A DNA stretch of 64,000 nucleotides, from the NCBI GenBank assembly GCA_039881145.1, contig JAYKKI010000090.1, positions 4,127,501 through 4,191,500 on the forward strand, in the 5' to 3' direction. The position numbers and the translations under genes are program-made. The DNA is from Druceiella hillmani (Eukaryota > Arthropoda > Insecta > Lepidoptera > Hepialidae). The notes beneath the pieces are model-generated. The model was not told the DNA's origin. It was given only the letters and a program-made list of their open reading frames with translations, and did no database searches. Below, one piece after another: positions 13,710 through 28,100 of this stretch (positions are counted from its first letter, which is position 1; every line of letters begins with the position of its first letter).

Positions 13710-14370
13710 CGGAAAGGGATTTAAATTTTGATAGCGCTTTTGCTGTTCAATACAGGTCGGGGATTTAATGAAAATTTATACACGATTTTACTCATTAGCG
13801 CCTTAAGTATAGAATGTACTTCTATTTTGATTATTTTAAAAACTTTTTAAAGCCATTTGTTTTAAGAAAGAGGTTATCGATATGAGCATTAAATTCAGAT
13901 AACTTTTTATTAACAAGGTCGTGAGAAACAACATCTAAAAGCTTTGTGAGTATTACAAGTACTAGGTCTGATAGAAGTATATCTAAATACGTATTTGCAA
14001 ATACTGGTTAAGCCGATTCTACCCTCATATCAATTACCGTTGTTTAAAAATATCACAAAGCTAACTTCCACTAAAACAACTCCATATTTTTATATCATTT
14101 TTTAGAGTAATAATTACTTCATTCCGTTTTGTCGATGCTTCCATTAAGACTCACCTAATAAAATAATTAAATTTTAATAGATTCCTGATAACAATTCAAT
14201 TTTAATCGACGCAAATAAATATTTTAAGCCGAAATATAGGTTTGTTAAAAACGTCGTTTGCTTCTTCTAATAGTTATTTATGTCTATTATAATTGCTAAT
14301 ACAAAAATATATTAATTTTTGTATTTCATTTGCCTCTCTCTATAGAAAATATGACAAAGCTATGTATTGA
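13710..14370. other. Left-arm-only block, unassigned
   Basis: In the right arm the sequences flanking this block are fused (an ATGGATC-GATCAC junction around 22,765-22,775). About 660 bp was therefore inserted here or deleted there. Short GATC sequences sit at both borders. No coding domain or terminal inverted repeat was seen. Confidence 0.55.
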
Positions 14371-15229
14371 TCACAGTGGTTGAAAATTCGAAAAATTTGA
14401 GAGAAATCTAACTTAATTGTTCCTTTTTTTTGTAAAACTCTCTTTAATTTTCCTCACACTTCATCACATCTAGGTTCTGAATTTGAGCACAGGTAAATAC
14501 ATAACATTGAATTATAGTACAAAATAAGAAAAATGTTTCCATATTAAAAATAGACATTTGTCTGTTTTTCATTAATGCTACCGGATTAGGAAGTTCAATG
14601 AGTTTTCAAAGTAGCCCCTCACAGTTTATAGTCAAAATTTGTATAAATATTTATATGGTTTAATATAAAAAAAAGAAATCCAAATTCGTCCTTTTTTTAA
14701 TTATTCATACCATGTTCCAAATATTTTATCTTGACAACATAATTTGTTTTAGAATATTGACCTCGTAAACATAAATCGATCAACTTCATATTAAGACTTG
14801 AAATGATTTCGTAATATTTTAAATGTCAACAGTCAACACAAGCTAAAAAACTATAAACTATTACGACTAGGTACCTACTATCATATTATAAACTTCCTCA
14901 GAGAAAGATCGTTTTTTCTATCCACTTGATACTGGAGGCTACAAATATTTCACCACAAAAAATTTAAAAAAAGTGACTTCTATATTTGGATGAAAATGTT
15001 TTATAGTGAGGATTTTATTGTAACAATCTAAGCCTGTAAAACAATTATATATTCAAATAAAAATATCTACCAGAGTAATAGTTTCTAACATGAATCTCCC
15101 AGTGATTGTAATTTTTAGTGAAAATCAACCTTTTGAATTCAAATTAAAAAATAAGAAATTATTAAGTTCTCTCGCCAAAAATGTCTTTCCCCCGTAGGAT
15201 ACGAAGATAACAGTGAAACAAAAGTTTGA

Positions 15230-15480
15230 AAACGACGCTTACAAATAATGCAATATAAAAGAGTCGCCCGCCCAATAATATCTTGCGCCCGCCCACCTGT
15301 CTAAATATATTATCCCGGCATCTCACCCTGAGCTTATCACAAAGTTCGCCCTTCTTCTGTCCGAGTGGCTGCAAAGTTTAAATTGGAACGTGAACGAGTG
15401 CTCGCGTTACTGGCTGTGATGCCTCAACTTTTCCATCACTTGTGGAAAATGACGGGAGCCAGACGTATCGTAGATAAAGA
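15230..15480 (+). repeat. GC-rich dispersed repeat, copy A
   Basis: Contains two GCCCGCC-type boxes about 25 bp apart (15,267-15,299) in otherwise AT-rich DNA. The same boxes, spacing and flanks (a shared AAATAATGCAATATAAAA start, then CTGAGCTTATC and AAGTTTAAATTGGAA) occur reversed at 52,150-52,425. The element is unidentified. The ORF 15,162-15,374 minus runs through it but has no recognisable domain. Confidence 0.8.
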
Positions 15481-18400
15481 CTAATATTCACGATGGACCT
15501 GTCGCAATGAAGTGATTTTATTTGTAGGTTAGTTTTATCTTAAAAGTTATTCAAAACTTATATTTTATTGTTTATACAAAAATATAGGAATCGTCTCATG
15601 AAGACGTAGGTGTGAGAAAAAACAAACGTGAATGTTTGTTTTTTCTTTGTCCATAGTTTATGAGAAAATAATTTAATGAAAAATTCCTTTAAAAAAATCG
15701 CTGTTGCAAACATAATTATTGCTAAAAACCTTGGGTGGATTGTGCATCTGTACTCATTAATCATGTAAATTATTAAAAAACAGATAAATAAACATCGTAT
15801 GTAGAGTAAGTACATCATGGTATCGTTTCATTTTGCACAAAAATATTGATTTTAAAATTTATCAAATCGAGACAAACTTATAAGGCAAGCACCGAAATAT
15901 GAACAAATACAACGTGAAATAATTTGGACTGGAATGTTGAGTTACATAATTTTAACTACGTTATTCCCAAGTATAACAATTTAGTGACCCTCGCCTATCT
16001 CCAGAAATTTATTTACCAATTAAAAAACTTTGAAAAGATATCACACCAGCGACGGCCAACGCAGCTTTTCTTTGATCTTTTATTAAAATATTAACATAGT
16101 TAGGATTTTATCTAGAGGTCTTTTAATAGTGCAAGATATCAAATAAGAAAATGTTTAATTCATATTTTTTTTATTCTTCCTCACTCGATTTGCACAAACA
16201 ATACAAAAAATAATTCGTGATGCCATTATTACTCGTACTTGCATATGTTCATTATGTTTGCAAATCATTTCTACGCTCTTTGCAATTCGTTAAACGGCAT
16301 TAAAAACTTTAAAAGTAGCGAGAAATACAGTCGTTTAAATTTAAAGTTATTAAGGAAATGATATACATAAGATGAAGACAGAATCGTGTATGTTACCGAC
16401 AATTAAAATCCTACACTCTTTTGTTCATTACTCTTTTACATTTATTGCTTTATTTAGACAAGGCTCGAGATCTGCATCATCGTTACTGAAACACCAATAC
16501 TTAGTAAAATAGTGTGTTCTGGAAATTCTACGATTTACTCTTGAATCAAATACTCTATATTCTTCAGAACATTTTAAGTAGAAGTGAATTTTCAAACATA
16601 TTTTATAAGCTTTTATTTATTGATGTTGAATATCAGCTTTTACTTCCAACATTAATTATATAAAATGTTGATATAAAGGAAAATTCCGATGGCATGAGTT
16701 AATTTACGTTTAGTAAAATATTTTGGAGTCAGTTGAAAATAGTAGTGAAAAATGATCACACTGAATTTCTTTAAGATTTTATTAGTCTGCTAAACGAAGA
16801 AACGACAAAAAATATCTTCAAGTATATAAAAATTATATTTTTATTTTATTTTCAAGCTATTCCTTTTTTTTAAAATGGACTAATATTTTTTCGTTACCTA
16901 TCAACTTTTTAACACAAAATGTTTTTAAAGTAACGCTATTTAGGAGGCATCCATCTCCCCTGTAAACATATGTAAATACTTATGGAAAATAAGTAATTTT
17001 AAAACTTTTCCAAAATCGTGTATTAAATTTAATAATACCACTCCCGAAATTAAGAAAGCCTTATATTTTTACGCAAAAATTATTTCGAACTCGTATTCAT
17101 CTTTTGCGTTCTTTTTTTAGCCTGGGGGATCCTGCATATCGCAGACTTATTGTTTCTTGTTTAATTTTTTTTCAGTACCAATACAATACGTAAATTTAAA
17201 GAAAGCATTGTAGCAGAAGAAGAAAATATTGATCAGTTTTTCTGAACATTATTTTCCACCTTGATGTTGATATTATTTGTTTATTTGTAAAAATTTACGT
17301 ACTAATTTCTAAACAAATCGCGAACTTAATGCCTGCGGTGTAATTGCTTCCAGTTAATATTTGTAAAAAAACATAGATAGAGTGACCGATTGGTGAGTTT
17401 TCTCTCTTTTAGTTTCTCATTATTTTAAATTGCGTTTGTGCAAATATTATCTATTTTATGAAAATAAATTTCTGCTCGCAATTAAAAAGTTGTATTAAAA
17501 TTCTAGCTATTTACGCGACATTATTCGCGCGAAACTTGAGAAATTATATTTATTTCACTGTAAGATTAGTACATGTAAGTCTATTATAATAATAGAAAAA
17601 TAATATATTTTTCAAGTAAGAATGTTGATATATAAACACCATAGTGTCATGTCTTCTTTAAGTTGGTCGATTACGATAAAACATAATCTATATTTGCCTC
17701 AAGAGAATCTAAGACTGAACATTCTATTAAGATCCCTTTAGCTCTTGACTTCTGATATTTCATTTTCTCATTGTTAACATTTAGATTAAATAATGAACAA
17801 ACTATGTTCCTTAGAATGCTATTGAACTAATTTAATCCAAATAGCAAAAAACGACCATAGTCAAAGAGTTAAATATTAAATATGCTTAAAAACGACTACT
17901 TTGCTATATTAAAAGGAACCAGCAACAAAATTTAATAACTTTTACTAGGTATAAGGCAAAAATTATTTAGAAACAAACTTTTTGATTAAAAACAAAATGT
18001 TTTGGACTTCTGTGTCATAAATTTCAAATTAACGCCGTGATTTTTTGCAAGGATTTGCAGCGTTAAAATTATTACTTTTATAATAGACTGGCAATAATAT
18101 TCGATTTAATTCACCATTATTTTCGTATCTCTCTTAACGTAAAATAAGTTAGAGGAGCTTACGCAGCAAGCTGGATAGTATTTATTGATTATCAGTTTGA
18201 AGATGCTTGTAACTTCTTTGATTGGTACATAAATTCTTAAGATTTATTTTAACAAGTAACCATTCAAAGAATAAATGTAACAAATGTGGTTTTTACTTTT
18301 CAAGGTGATGCTGTAATCTGTTTTCCAGATATACATTTTTTTCTGGTTTTGAAACATTTACTTAGAAAATAAGTGCACAAACGACGTACGTACCAAGGGC

Positions 18401-18523
18401 AATCCCTTGAAATGCGACAATAAAAAATATCAGTGCTTTAGCAGTCTATTATTGATTGATACGGATAAATTATGACTATGCAAAATAAAATAGTTTAAAC
18501 AAATATACTGTGAAAAAAAAAAA

Positions 18524-18526
<3 letters not shown>

Positions 18527-18584
<58 letters not shown>
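18527..18584. repeat. (TA)n microsatellite near the centre of the inverted repeat
   Basis: Uninterrupted TA repeat of about 58 bp preceded by a 12 bp A run. Its midpoint, about 18,556, is close to the midpoint of the innermost matched arm sequences (about 18,560). Confidence 0.97.
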
Positions 18585-18588
<4 letters not shown>

Positions 18589-21587
18589 TCACAGATAGGA
18601 AGAGATAAGGGGATAATGGGGTGTAAAATATGACTCGGAGATTATCTCAAGTGATAATGAAATACTTGTATATTTTTTCTATTCTAGTAGAGATAGATAA
18701 AAAATTGTACGTGGTAAAAATTTAATGATAATAAACAAATATGCATTCCGTTCAACTTTAATATTTCATCACACATCTCAAGTTTTATAATTTAATTTTA
18801 TAAGTCTCTAAAATGATAAACAATTTATTACACTTGAGGAAAAGTCGTGTGGTAACAATACGTAGCACGTCCGAAATTTCCGAAATGTATGATATGATTA
18901 TGTATGAGATTTTAATTTTTACTTCTCGCCCGTATATCACACACATATATAGAATAATACAAATTAATGGAAATCACACTTGAGTGTTAAATAGAAAAAA
19001 TAATAAATGTTTCCATTTTTTTTGTCGGAGTATGTTCAGCAGTGACGTTTAAGCCCAATATTACCTGTAACAAAGAAATCTGTTTAACCCGTGTCTAACA
19101 AGAGTTATCATTTATCAGTCTTACTAATAAAAAATACAAGTTTTTGCACCAATGTATATTTAGTGTATAATGATGTTTGAATTAACCAAATTTTTGTACA
19201 AAGGAAAGGTAAATTTATATTGCCAAAAAATGTCACATTTATGTTTGTGAAAATGAATTTTTTTTTAAATGAAACTGCGCCTAGTGACATATTAATTTTA
19301 ATAAAAATGTAGGTTAATGAAAATAGAAATACAGAAAAATGTATTTCTCTAGAAAAAATTATATTTTCTTAAATAAAAAATCTATCCAAATGATCAAAGA
19401 ATTGTATGAGGACGAGGTTTGCTTTAATTTAATACGTCCCACCTGGAAAATTCAAATCTCAGCCTCATTTTACTCAATCTGAAATCAGTTAAGTTTGTAA
19501 TTTAAGTCAATTTACCTTTTTCATTATGATAAATAATCTACCCTTGATTTTCAATACAATGTTGTCTTCTATTTGCCGATAATTTAAAACATTCCTTAGG
19601 AGTCAATTTAATAATATTCTTATAGTGAGCTACGCCAACATTATATTGAATCTGTATTACTGAGCAACATGCTACATCTTAATGTAAGCTATTGTGCAAT
19701 GTACGTGTACGAATATTTTTTAGCGTTTATCTATATTTCGTGCACTCACGTTGTTCTACGCAGTATCGTGAGATGCACCCAGTGTATATATTTTTCTGTC
19801 ATAATAACCACTTCGGAAATGAAACTTGTTTAGGAGTTTACGACTGATCAGTAGATATTTATCCGAACTGATATATATTTAAGTTTTATTCGTTACTGTT
19901 TTACAACCATTTACCTTATGTTCTTCCATATACCTAGCGCTTTGTATAAATGTGTGAGTTAAGCATGGAATTCCCAAGAAATAAATAAACAATAACTTCT
20001 GTTTTACTCTTAAAACTTTTGATACTTCTTGCCAAAGTCAGAAGATTATTTACAATCGAATGTCTCTGATATTCAGTTAATCAAACGTATCCATATTACG
20101 ATCTACATGAAAGGGGGTTATCAATATGATATAAATAATGCTAAATGCAATATAACACTTTCGAAACAAATACATTTTTATGTAATTGTGCTCTCTGTGT
20201 CCACTGTCAATCAGTCAACTGATATTATAGTCGTTCATTTTATTCCGTTATTCATGGTTCCATAACTGTATATGGCCTGTATGTTTTTATGATATTTGTT
20301 AGCAAAATTAACAGACAGGGCTAGAGCTACCTTAATAGGGAAATATAACTGAATATTACATGGTTATTTTAGTTTCAAATTGACGTTTTTCTTTCTTAAA
20401 GAAATCTCACTTCAAAAATTATACGGGAAAATAGATAAAGTACGTTTTTTATATACAAAATTTTCGATTTAAAGTATCAATTATCGAAAATATTGTTTAC
20501 TGTATATATCCCGTTGTTAAATAAGCAAAACTTGGCAAAGCATGTTGAACAAGGCTCAGTAATTAAATTCCAGAAAAAAAATAGCACACCAAAAATAAAA
20601 AGCAAAGAGACGCATCTCCAATTATATACAGAGTGTGACTACTAGTCATCTTCATCATTTAAAATTGTTGATTGAAAATAAAGTGATTTAATTTTAATGG
20701 AAAGCTTAATCAAATAAAGTGTATAGATTTTATTTTAAGATTTTATCTTAGTTCAGGAATCAGAATGGAATGAAATGTACTACAGTCATATTAAAGCCTA
20801 ACATGCCGCAAACGGGAATTAAAATTGCATAAATAGTAAGAAAAACTTTAATTACTTTTTAAAATATGTATTATAATAAAAAAAATCACTCACTATTACG
20901 TGTATGGGAAAGTGCTTTTAATTTTTTTCCTTATTTTATGTATAGGGAAAGAGCTAAAGAATTCATGTCATTATAGTAAATTACATAAGGCCTGCAATTA
21001 ACGTTTCAGTACTGATGCCCATTGATATCCAAAACCAAATTTTCTCTGAACATTAGCGACGGAACCCTATTAATGTCGGTTTTACTGTAAGCAACCACGG
21101 TATATACTAAATTCAACAAATAACAAAAGAAAATTAATATGCAAAAACTGTGCAAAAATTATAAAATATGCAAAACATTTTTTAATCAATTAATAGCCAA
21201 AATTATTAGCACTTCATCAGATGAATATAAATTCAATGAAAGCCAGATTATACTTATATTAATTTCTTACAGAGCAAATATTATTTTTCAAAGATAATGA
21301 TCAATATTAGTGGTTAATTTAAATTTTATTAGGCAAACTAATAGGTCATATCTTTTTTTTTAAATTTACTCCTGCTCCTTTCATATTTGCTCAAAAATTA
21401 AATATTCGCATATAACAATTTGACCTGTTTAAGAGTTAAAATTATATGTAAAATGATCAGATGTCTTCATCAAGTCTTCAGCGGAGCTTTTTACGGACAA
21501 AAATAAATTTTGGTGTCTTCTCTAAAATACACGTTTTGAAACCATATCTGTTTGTAGATTATATAATAAAGAATTCCACATATTTTT

Positions 21588-21640
<53 letters not shown>
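21588..21640. repeat. (CA)n(TA)n compound microsatellite
   Basis: Five CA units followed by about 20 TA units. Confidence 0.95.
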
Positions 21641-21641
<1 letters not shown>

Positions 21642-23614
21642 ATCGGCGAAATTGAACTAATGTTATGGAAATAAAATATATTATAAAAAATTCGTATTTT
21701 TAAAAACATTACAAATGAAATAATTCAGTGATTGGAAATCAGCAAAGAGCAAACAATAAAACATAATTTGTAACTATTATAAAAAAAAAAATGTCGATAA
21801 CATTAACGCGCTTAGATCACATTTATAATACATATATTTGAAAATGCAAAGAATAAATATAACAACAGAGTTAACAAAATTTATAAAAAATTTTTAGAAA
21901 CATTTATAAAAATAATCAATGCCGATGGCTTTTTTTATATGTAGCCATTGCCTAAATTATTCAAGAAAAAAATTGTTAATTGACTTTGACATTACTTTTG
22001 CACTGTCAAAAGAAATCTTTTTATCACTCTTTTTGTGTTTCGAGCCATGTAGATTTTCTTCGATGACGCTGTCAAGACCGCAAAGTTCACTACTTAATAT
22101 GTTGCATTTGTATATGAAGAATACAACAGGACACAATAAATAAATTATTTCACCTTACTTGTTCAAAGGGTTGAAAAAAAATGGCATTTACGAAATTTTT
22201 ATCGTATAAAATACCTTATTTTTCTTGGAGAAATACAACGTATCTCGTCCATTGGATTTACGCTTTCAATAACATTTTTAGGAGGTTAATTTTTTCATTC
22301 TTGCTGAGTAAGAGGATTATTTTCATTATTGAAACAACTAGACAGCGCTACATGGACTTTTCCAGTCCTCTTTACGAATAGATATGTTCATTAATATTAA
22401 GCCATCAAAACAACCAATAACATTAAATAACAACAACGAGAAAACATAAAATAGAGTTTGTATGATAAAAAAGTTGGAAATCAATTATCAAATGTAACCA
22501 TGGCTCTGTGAATAGAACTAATGTAAAAGGAGCACGTGTTATCCGGCATCACTAGAACTTCTGTTTGCATGTCATTACCATACAAATTTTTAATGTTAAA
22601 TTCGAAACGGTCTTCTTATTTTGTTCAATAAACCAATGTTATGTTTTTGTATGTGTCAAATTCAGAACCGAGATTTGATGAAGTGTAAGGAAAATTAAAG
22701 AGGGTTTTCCAAAAAAAAAACAAATAAATTGGGTTTCTCCCAACAATTCCCATTTTCAACCACCGTGATCGATCCATTTTAAATTTCAAGCAAATCTTGC
22801 TAGGTTCTGACATTTAGCAGTTGTGTATAATCACCAAATGTCTAGGATATTTAAATAGCTGAGGGTACCCTTCACTGGCTCGGTGTTTACTCTTGGGTCC
22901 GTTGCAGTTTAGTAAATACACGACGTCAATAATGCTCCGAAAATAAATAGTTTAAATAGAGAAAGAATCGTTAAATTACGGTTACTTTATTGTTTATATT
23001 TTAGAATTTACATTAAATAAAATGTACTATAAATGTCATATAAAACGCAAAACAATTTTTAAATATATTAACAACATTATATACACATCGCGTTTTAAAA
23101 ATGTTATTGCTGCTTATCCAATTAAATTAGGAACGTTGAATTATATCAATTCAAAAAAGAAATCCTGTAAAAATTTTAAAATCTTTCCCGTCAATATGCC
23201 AATATATTTCTCTATTAAATATCATAATCATACTAGCTTTGTACATGCAAAAGCGCAAATACTCACGGCAAGTAAAAATCAAGACTCAGGCCGAAATCAC
23301 AACTGAAATCGGTTATGGTGAAAAATAAGAACCTCAGGTAAGTTTATTTTTCAAAGTTTGCATCTTTCCTCAACTGCAATTTTACGTACATTATTTTAAT
23401 ATATTTTTATAAGTTAGCTATAATATTCCATGGCATTGGAGTTTTATTTTGGGTTGCTTTGCTTTTAGCCTCATTAGATTATATCTCATCAAAGTTGTTT
23501 AATATTTTTAACATTTTACCCAAGAAAGAATTTGTTAGAGCTACATGAAAACCACATCTGTAACTTATAAGATATTTAGAAAAAATAAGGTCGATCTTTT
23601 AATTAGTCATCATT

Positions 23615-25150
23615 GCATACCTGGCTCTCCGTACCGGTTTTACCCGGAGAAAATTACTATGAATCGATTCCGGGTTATTGGTCTATGTAATTATTATTTA
23701 CGGTCAATTTGTAAAAACTACGAAATAGGGCTTACTTTATTTCTATCTTAGAGTATAAACATAAATTATTATGTTTTCGCCTTACATTTTTTCGAATTTC
23801 CCAATCAAATTTACACTCCCGTTTTCAAGTCTTAAAGACTGAATTATGTAAAAATTACCACATTGAACGAACACCCAAAGTCAAGCCAATACCATTTGTC
23901 AAACTTTAAATATGGAAACCTTATAATTCTGGAGATATCATAGTGAGTCAGGGAGTGGTTTTTGGCTTTTATAAATACGGATATTGGTTATCGCGCAAAC
24001 AAAAATTCCGAGGTACTTGTAAATGAGGAGATTATGCGATATTTTTGATTACAACAATTATGTATTATTGTTGAATTTTTTGGTCTTTGGTTTTAAAAGC
24101 TGTTTCTTTTTAATGTTAATTTATTGAAAATATTCCAAGGCAAAAAACGAAAAACAAATCTTAGGAGACGTATTAAAATAACGTGAGGAACGATTTTAGG
24201 GGTTAAAAAAATAATACACACACATATATTTTAAACCTGTCCATTAGAAATAAAAAGAACAACCTTAATATTTAAAATATTATTTTCGATATCTAATTGT
24301 ATAAATTTCAAAGTAGATATTACAATTAAAATTTAAACCTTTGCTATGGCCTCTTCACCGAGTTAGTATTCCTGAATTCAACATCTAGCAATAATGTGCA
24401 GACGGCCGACTTCCTAAAAATATCGTGATAGCAAAATCATGATAGATGAGTAGTTATGTGATAAAGATCTTTATAATTTGTGATAATAGTTTTTTTTAAT
24501 AATTTTTACGTAAGGCACTCTACTGTGCATCACATGTCATATGTATTCTTAATAGTTACGTAACTGATATCTGTCAAGAATAAATATCTGGATATATATA
24601 GTACCTATCCGCTTTTGATTATCGATGTATATAATTCATGGGTTTAGAACCTGGAGTAATGATGAAAATTCAATTATATGTTCCCATTGTGACGAACCAC
24701 CCAACAAGATCACCAATGTGAATAAAATAGCTTAAAATTTACAAAAAATTAAAATATGTAAGAAATACGAAAACCAGTGAAATGAATTATTGATGTCATC
24801 AACATCAAATAATTCAGACGTACTCAATAAACGTCAAAAAAAACATAATTGTTGACTACACACAGGATTCCCGTTCAAAAACGTTTTAAACAGAACCAGG
24901 ACACACGATAGTGAACTTTTTGGAAAATTTTTGAAAAAAAATTTACTCTAACTTTTTAATACTCACCAGTTTAAGAAGATAGGTTTGAATACCAGAAAAA
25001 TATCTACTGTACCCATCAATACATGTAGTTACGGATTAATACCCGCTAAATACTCAATGTATCCGATATTTACCCAAACGGAAAGAACGGGTATTTACCC
25101 ACTAATTTTTGACACTCTTCAACCATCAGCATCGCCATAACTATTATATA
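23615..25150. other. Right-arm-only block, unassigned
   Basis: Left 12,680-12,960 corresponds to right sequence on either side of this block, so about 1.3-1.5 kb is present only here. It is AT-rich. A stretch near 24,990-25,120 repeats TACCCA/TACCCG-like words about eight times. No coding domain was recognised, and termini were not resolved. Confidence 0.55.
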
Positions 25151-28100
25151 GCTCATTTTCATATTTCTTATGATTTAAAGAATTTGCAGATATATTTATC
25201 CACATAAAAAATTGTTCATGACTCATGACGAGAGAACATCGATAATTTTATTTCAATATTCTTAAAATATAATCAAATTAATACAAAAGACGGCTTAGAT
25301 TTAAATTTAAATCAAAGATGTCATTACAAAGTTTACTTTCAGTTAAACTAATAGTTTTGCATGATATCTTAGTAAAGGGATAGATATGTAAACAGACATA
25401 CAAACATTGTAAAATTCTGATACTCGCCTCTGATGCAATTATTCATTGTTCACCCCTTGCTGGATAAATTTACTTCATAATATTATTCATTACACATAAT
25501 TTGTTTATATTCAACTCTATTGACTACACGTCAAGAGAACTTAGATTATCCTTATGTACCTTTAAAAAAATGTACTTAAAATAGATTAAATGTTGAACGG
25601 TGATCCACAATCGAACCGCATCTTGTCGTCTATATGTTTAACCGCTCTGTTAATTTCTTAATTTGGCGAAATAGCAAAAAGTTATTAAATGGCTTAGATT
25701 TGTATTGCGTAATGGTAGGAATTTTGGATGCAAATATTAAACTCACTATCGTGTACCTTGATAGCGTAAAGAAGGTTAGAAGTTAGATGGATATTACATT
25801 GGAAACTAATCAACATATTATAATTATAAATTACACTATTTTGAAATATAAACTCCGGTGATCGCTCCATGACACTATTTCTAAAGCAGTACCGTCCCGT
25901 ATCAATGCCGCGGCGTGGCTTCATCCTCCGATGACGTGTCGCGGTCTCGTTAATTAGGCTGTACTCCATTTATGTTCTGTCGCTCGTCGAATTTGCAAAG
26001 ATTGGAACGCTACCTATATTGAATACACACTGAATTAAAGAACTACAGTCAGGACCAGAAGCAAAATTTCTAAACTAGTTAATTTGGGATACACTAGACA
26101 TAAAAGAGTCGACACTCATTACAATCAGGCTTAATATGAATATTCCGCTTCAAGCTTTAAATAATCCAATGTTAAGATAAGCAGACCAACCGACCACCCC
26201 ACATTTGCATTGCCTTCTCATTAATATGCCCACGTGCTAGGTTCTGTAGAGCGCCCTTCGCCTCCGAGTAACTACTTACACTAAATCACTGAAATCTCAA
26301 TGCGTGGGTATTCCGGCAAAAGGCTTTAATAATGAATATTCTGATAATGAAGGAAATTCGGAGTGCATTACTTTTGTCGTGAGTACTGTATACAAGGACT
26401 CTGCGAGGTTAATACTGAATTAAATTTTCTGTATCCATTTTTGCATTGAAAATTCTTGAACTGATATTTTTAGCATGCTTAATTTTAAATTTACTTGTAT
26501 GAATGAATGTAACGGAATTTTTATATTCACTTCTCACCCACTTGCAGAGCTGGAAATTATTTAAAATTTACATAAAAAATTTTCCCACATGTTCAGAACT
26601 GATGACAATACGCAAACAAAAGTTTTGAAAAGAACAGTTCAATAGAAATTTGTTTTAAAAACAAGCAAACTTTGAAAGGCAGATTTCAGTTTTTCTTCTA
26701 ATAAATGATGTTAGCGGTAAACGCTCTTAAAATTTTTTTGAGTCTTCATACTCTGCAAAGTAATATAATCCGCAAGTAGTTCAGAAAATATTGAAAGGGT
26801 AAATTATTTGTACACATCTGGTGAATGATTATTCGCTATACAGTTCAATAATCTTTTTTACTTGTTAGTATCTATCTAATATCTAACCTGTTTCATATTA
26901 TGGAAGTAATTGACAACTGAATTTAATACATTCAAATTTTTAAAAGCGATTCCTAGAATAATGCAATAGAGATCCTAGAATTTTTGCTATTTTGGAAAAT
27001 TACCAAAAAAGTCAGACGCAAAATTTAATCTATCTCCCGAAATAAACACTATATTACATTGAAAAGAACTAAACTCGTACACTATTGGAATGCGGCTCGG
27101 TACTAAAACTATGCAGTATTTTGCCTATATTTTTTATTTTCAGGGTAAGCAAGAGTAATCTCAATTCTTGTTGCTGAAATGTATAGTAATTAAGGTTAAA
27201 AATAAGAAAATTATACAAACGTAATAATAACGTTTCGTAGAATCATTCGACACAGGATGACCCATGAACAATTTTGCACCAAATGTTGGCATAAAAATTT
27301 ATGCCTATTTTATATTGTATGCTTATTTGTTTGGGAAATTTTCACACCATAACAACTAAAATAATTTGAATTAAGTTTTTACATGGAAGACAATCTTTTT
27401 TCTTGGTCTAATCACTTTCTAAGATTCGTTAAATTTAATTATTGACGCTAGCTTAATGTAAATCGGGAGCGTGCTGACAACTAGGAATAATTTACTGTGG
27501 CTAAATTTTTACCTATATTTACTTTTTATAGGTATATGTTTTACATACACAGGTAGTAACAAAAACTTTATCGAAAAAACAAGCTCATCGATGGCATATT
27601 CCGCATTTTTAAAATGTTCTCTTCAGTTGAATTATCTCAAAATATCTTGCGTTAAATTTATTATCGTTGCAGAAACATTCTACCGTATTACTACAATATT
27701 ATGAAGGTGCTTCACCAAAAATATATAAGATATATGTTATATTCAAACGCATGAAGCCAATAGATAAAGTTATTCGTGTCGCAAAAGTTCTCATCGCGAC
27801 CTCATAACCTTTCTCTACTATCTTCTAATTCCCTTTTCTGCCTTCTCGAAATATGAAGTTTACTTCCGTATTAGCTATAAACCACTCGTAAATAAATCCA
27901 CGTCATTCCTTTTAGAGGTATAATTTTTCCTTATCCAGTATAAATAAAGAGACCTACATAATATTTAAATCGCATGATTTATAAAAATTGTGCATAGCAG
28001 TTTCACAGATACTCCTCGATATACATGTATAGATGTTTATATAATAATAAATATCGTAATATGTTAATATAGGATAATTTAAGAAGAAAATATTCACTGA

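Larger units (their letters stand above)
1..14510 (+). repeat. Left arm of a giant inverted repeat
   Basis: The reverse complement of this stretch is found in order at 22,600-35,620. Anchor pairs (left to right arm) are about 40/35,610, 1,600/34,040, 3,300/33,950, 3,830/33,430, 4,330/32,680, 6,100/31,740, 7,560/30,110, 7,760/29,950, 9,000/28,620, 9,760/27,880, 10,360/27,090, 11,620/26,230, 12,110/25,750, 12,470/25,445, 13,020/23,520, 13,560/22,900 and 14,480/22,650. By eye the aligned blocks match at roughly 75-85%, with many small and several large indels. The outer end is at or just beyond the window edge. No intact gene lies in the arm; it holds a LINE insertion, a copia scrap, TA tracts and otherwise unassigned AT-rich DNA. 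An old inverted duplication, or two copies of one long repeat in opposite orientation, fits equally well. Confidence 0.93.
14511..22600. other. Spacer between the inverted arms
   Basis: About 8 kb with no visible homology between its two halves. It holds a GC-rich dispersed repeat (15,230-15,480), a TA tract at 18,527-18,584 close to the midpoint between the arms, a CA/TA tract at 21,588-21,640, and otherwise plain AT-rich sequence with poly-A and poly-T runs. Short ORFs (for example 15,558-15,818 minus and 20,029-20,265 plus) have no family signature and are probably chance. Weak similarity may continue to about 14,600 and 22,530, so the inner border is soft. Confidence 0.6.
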
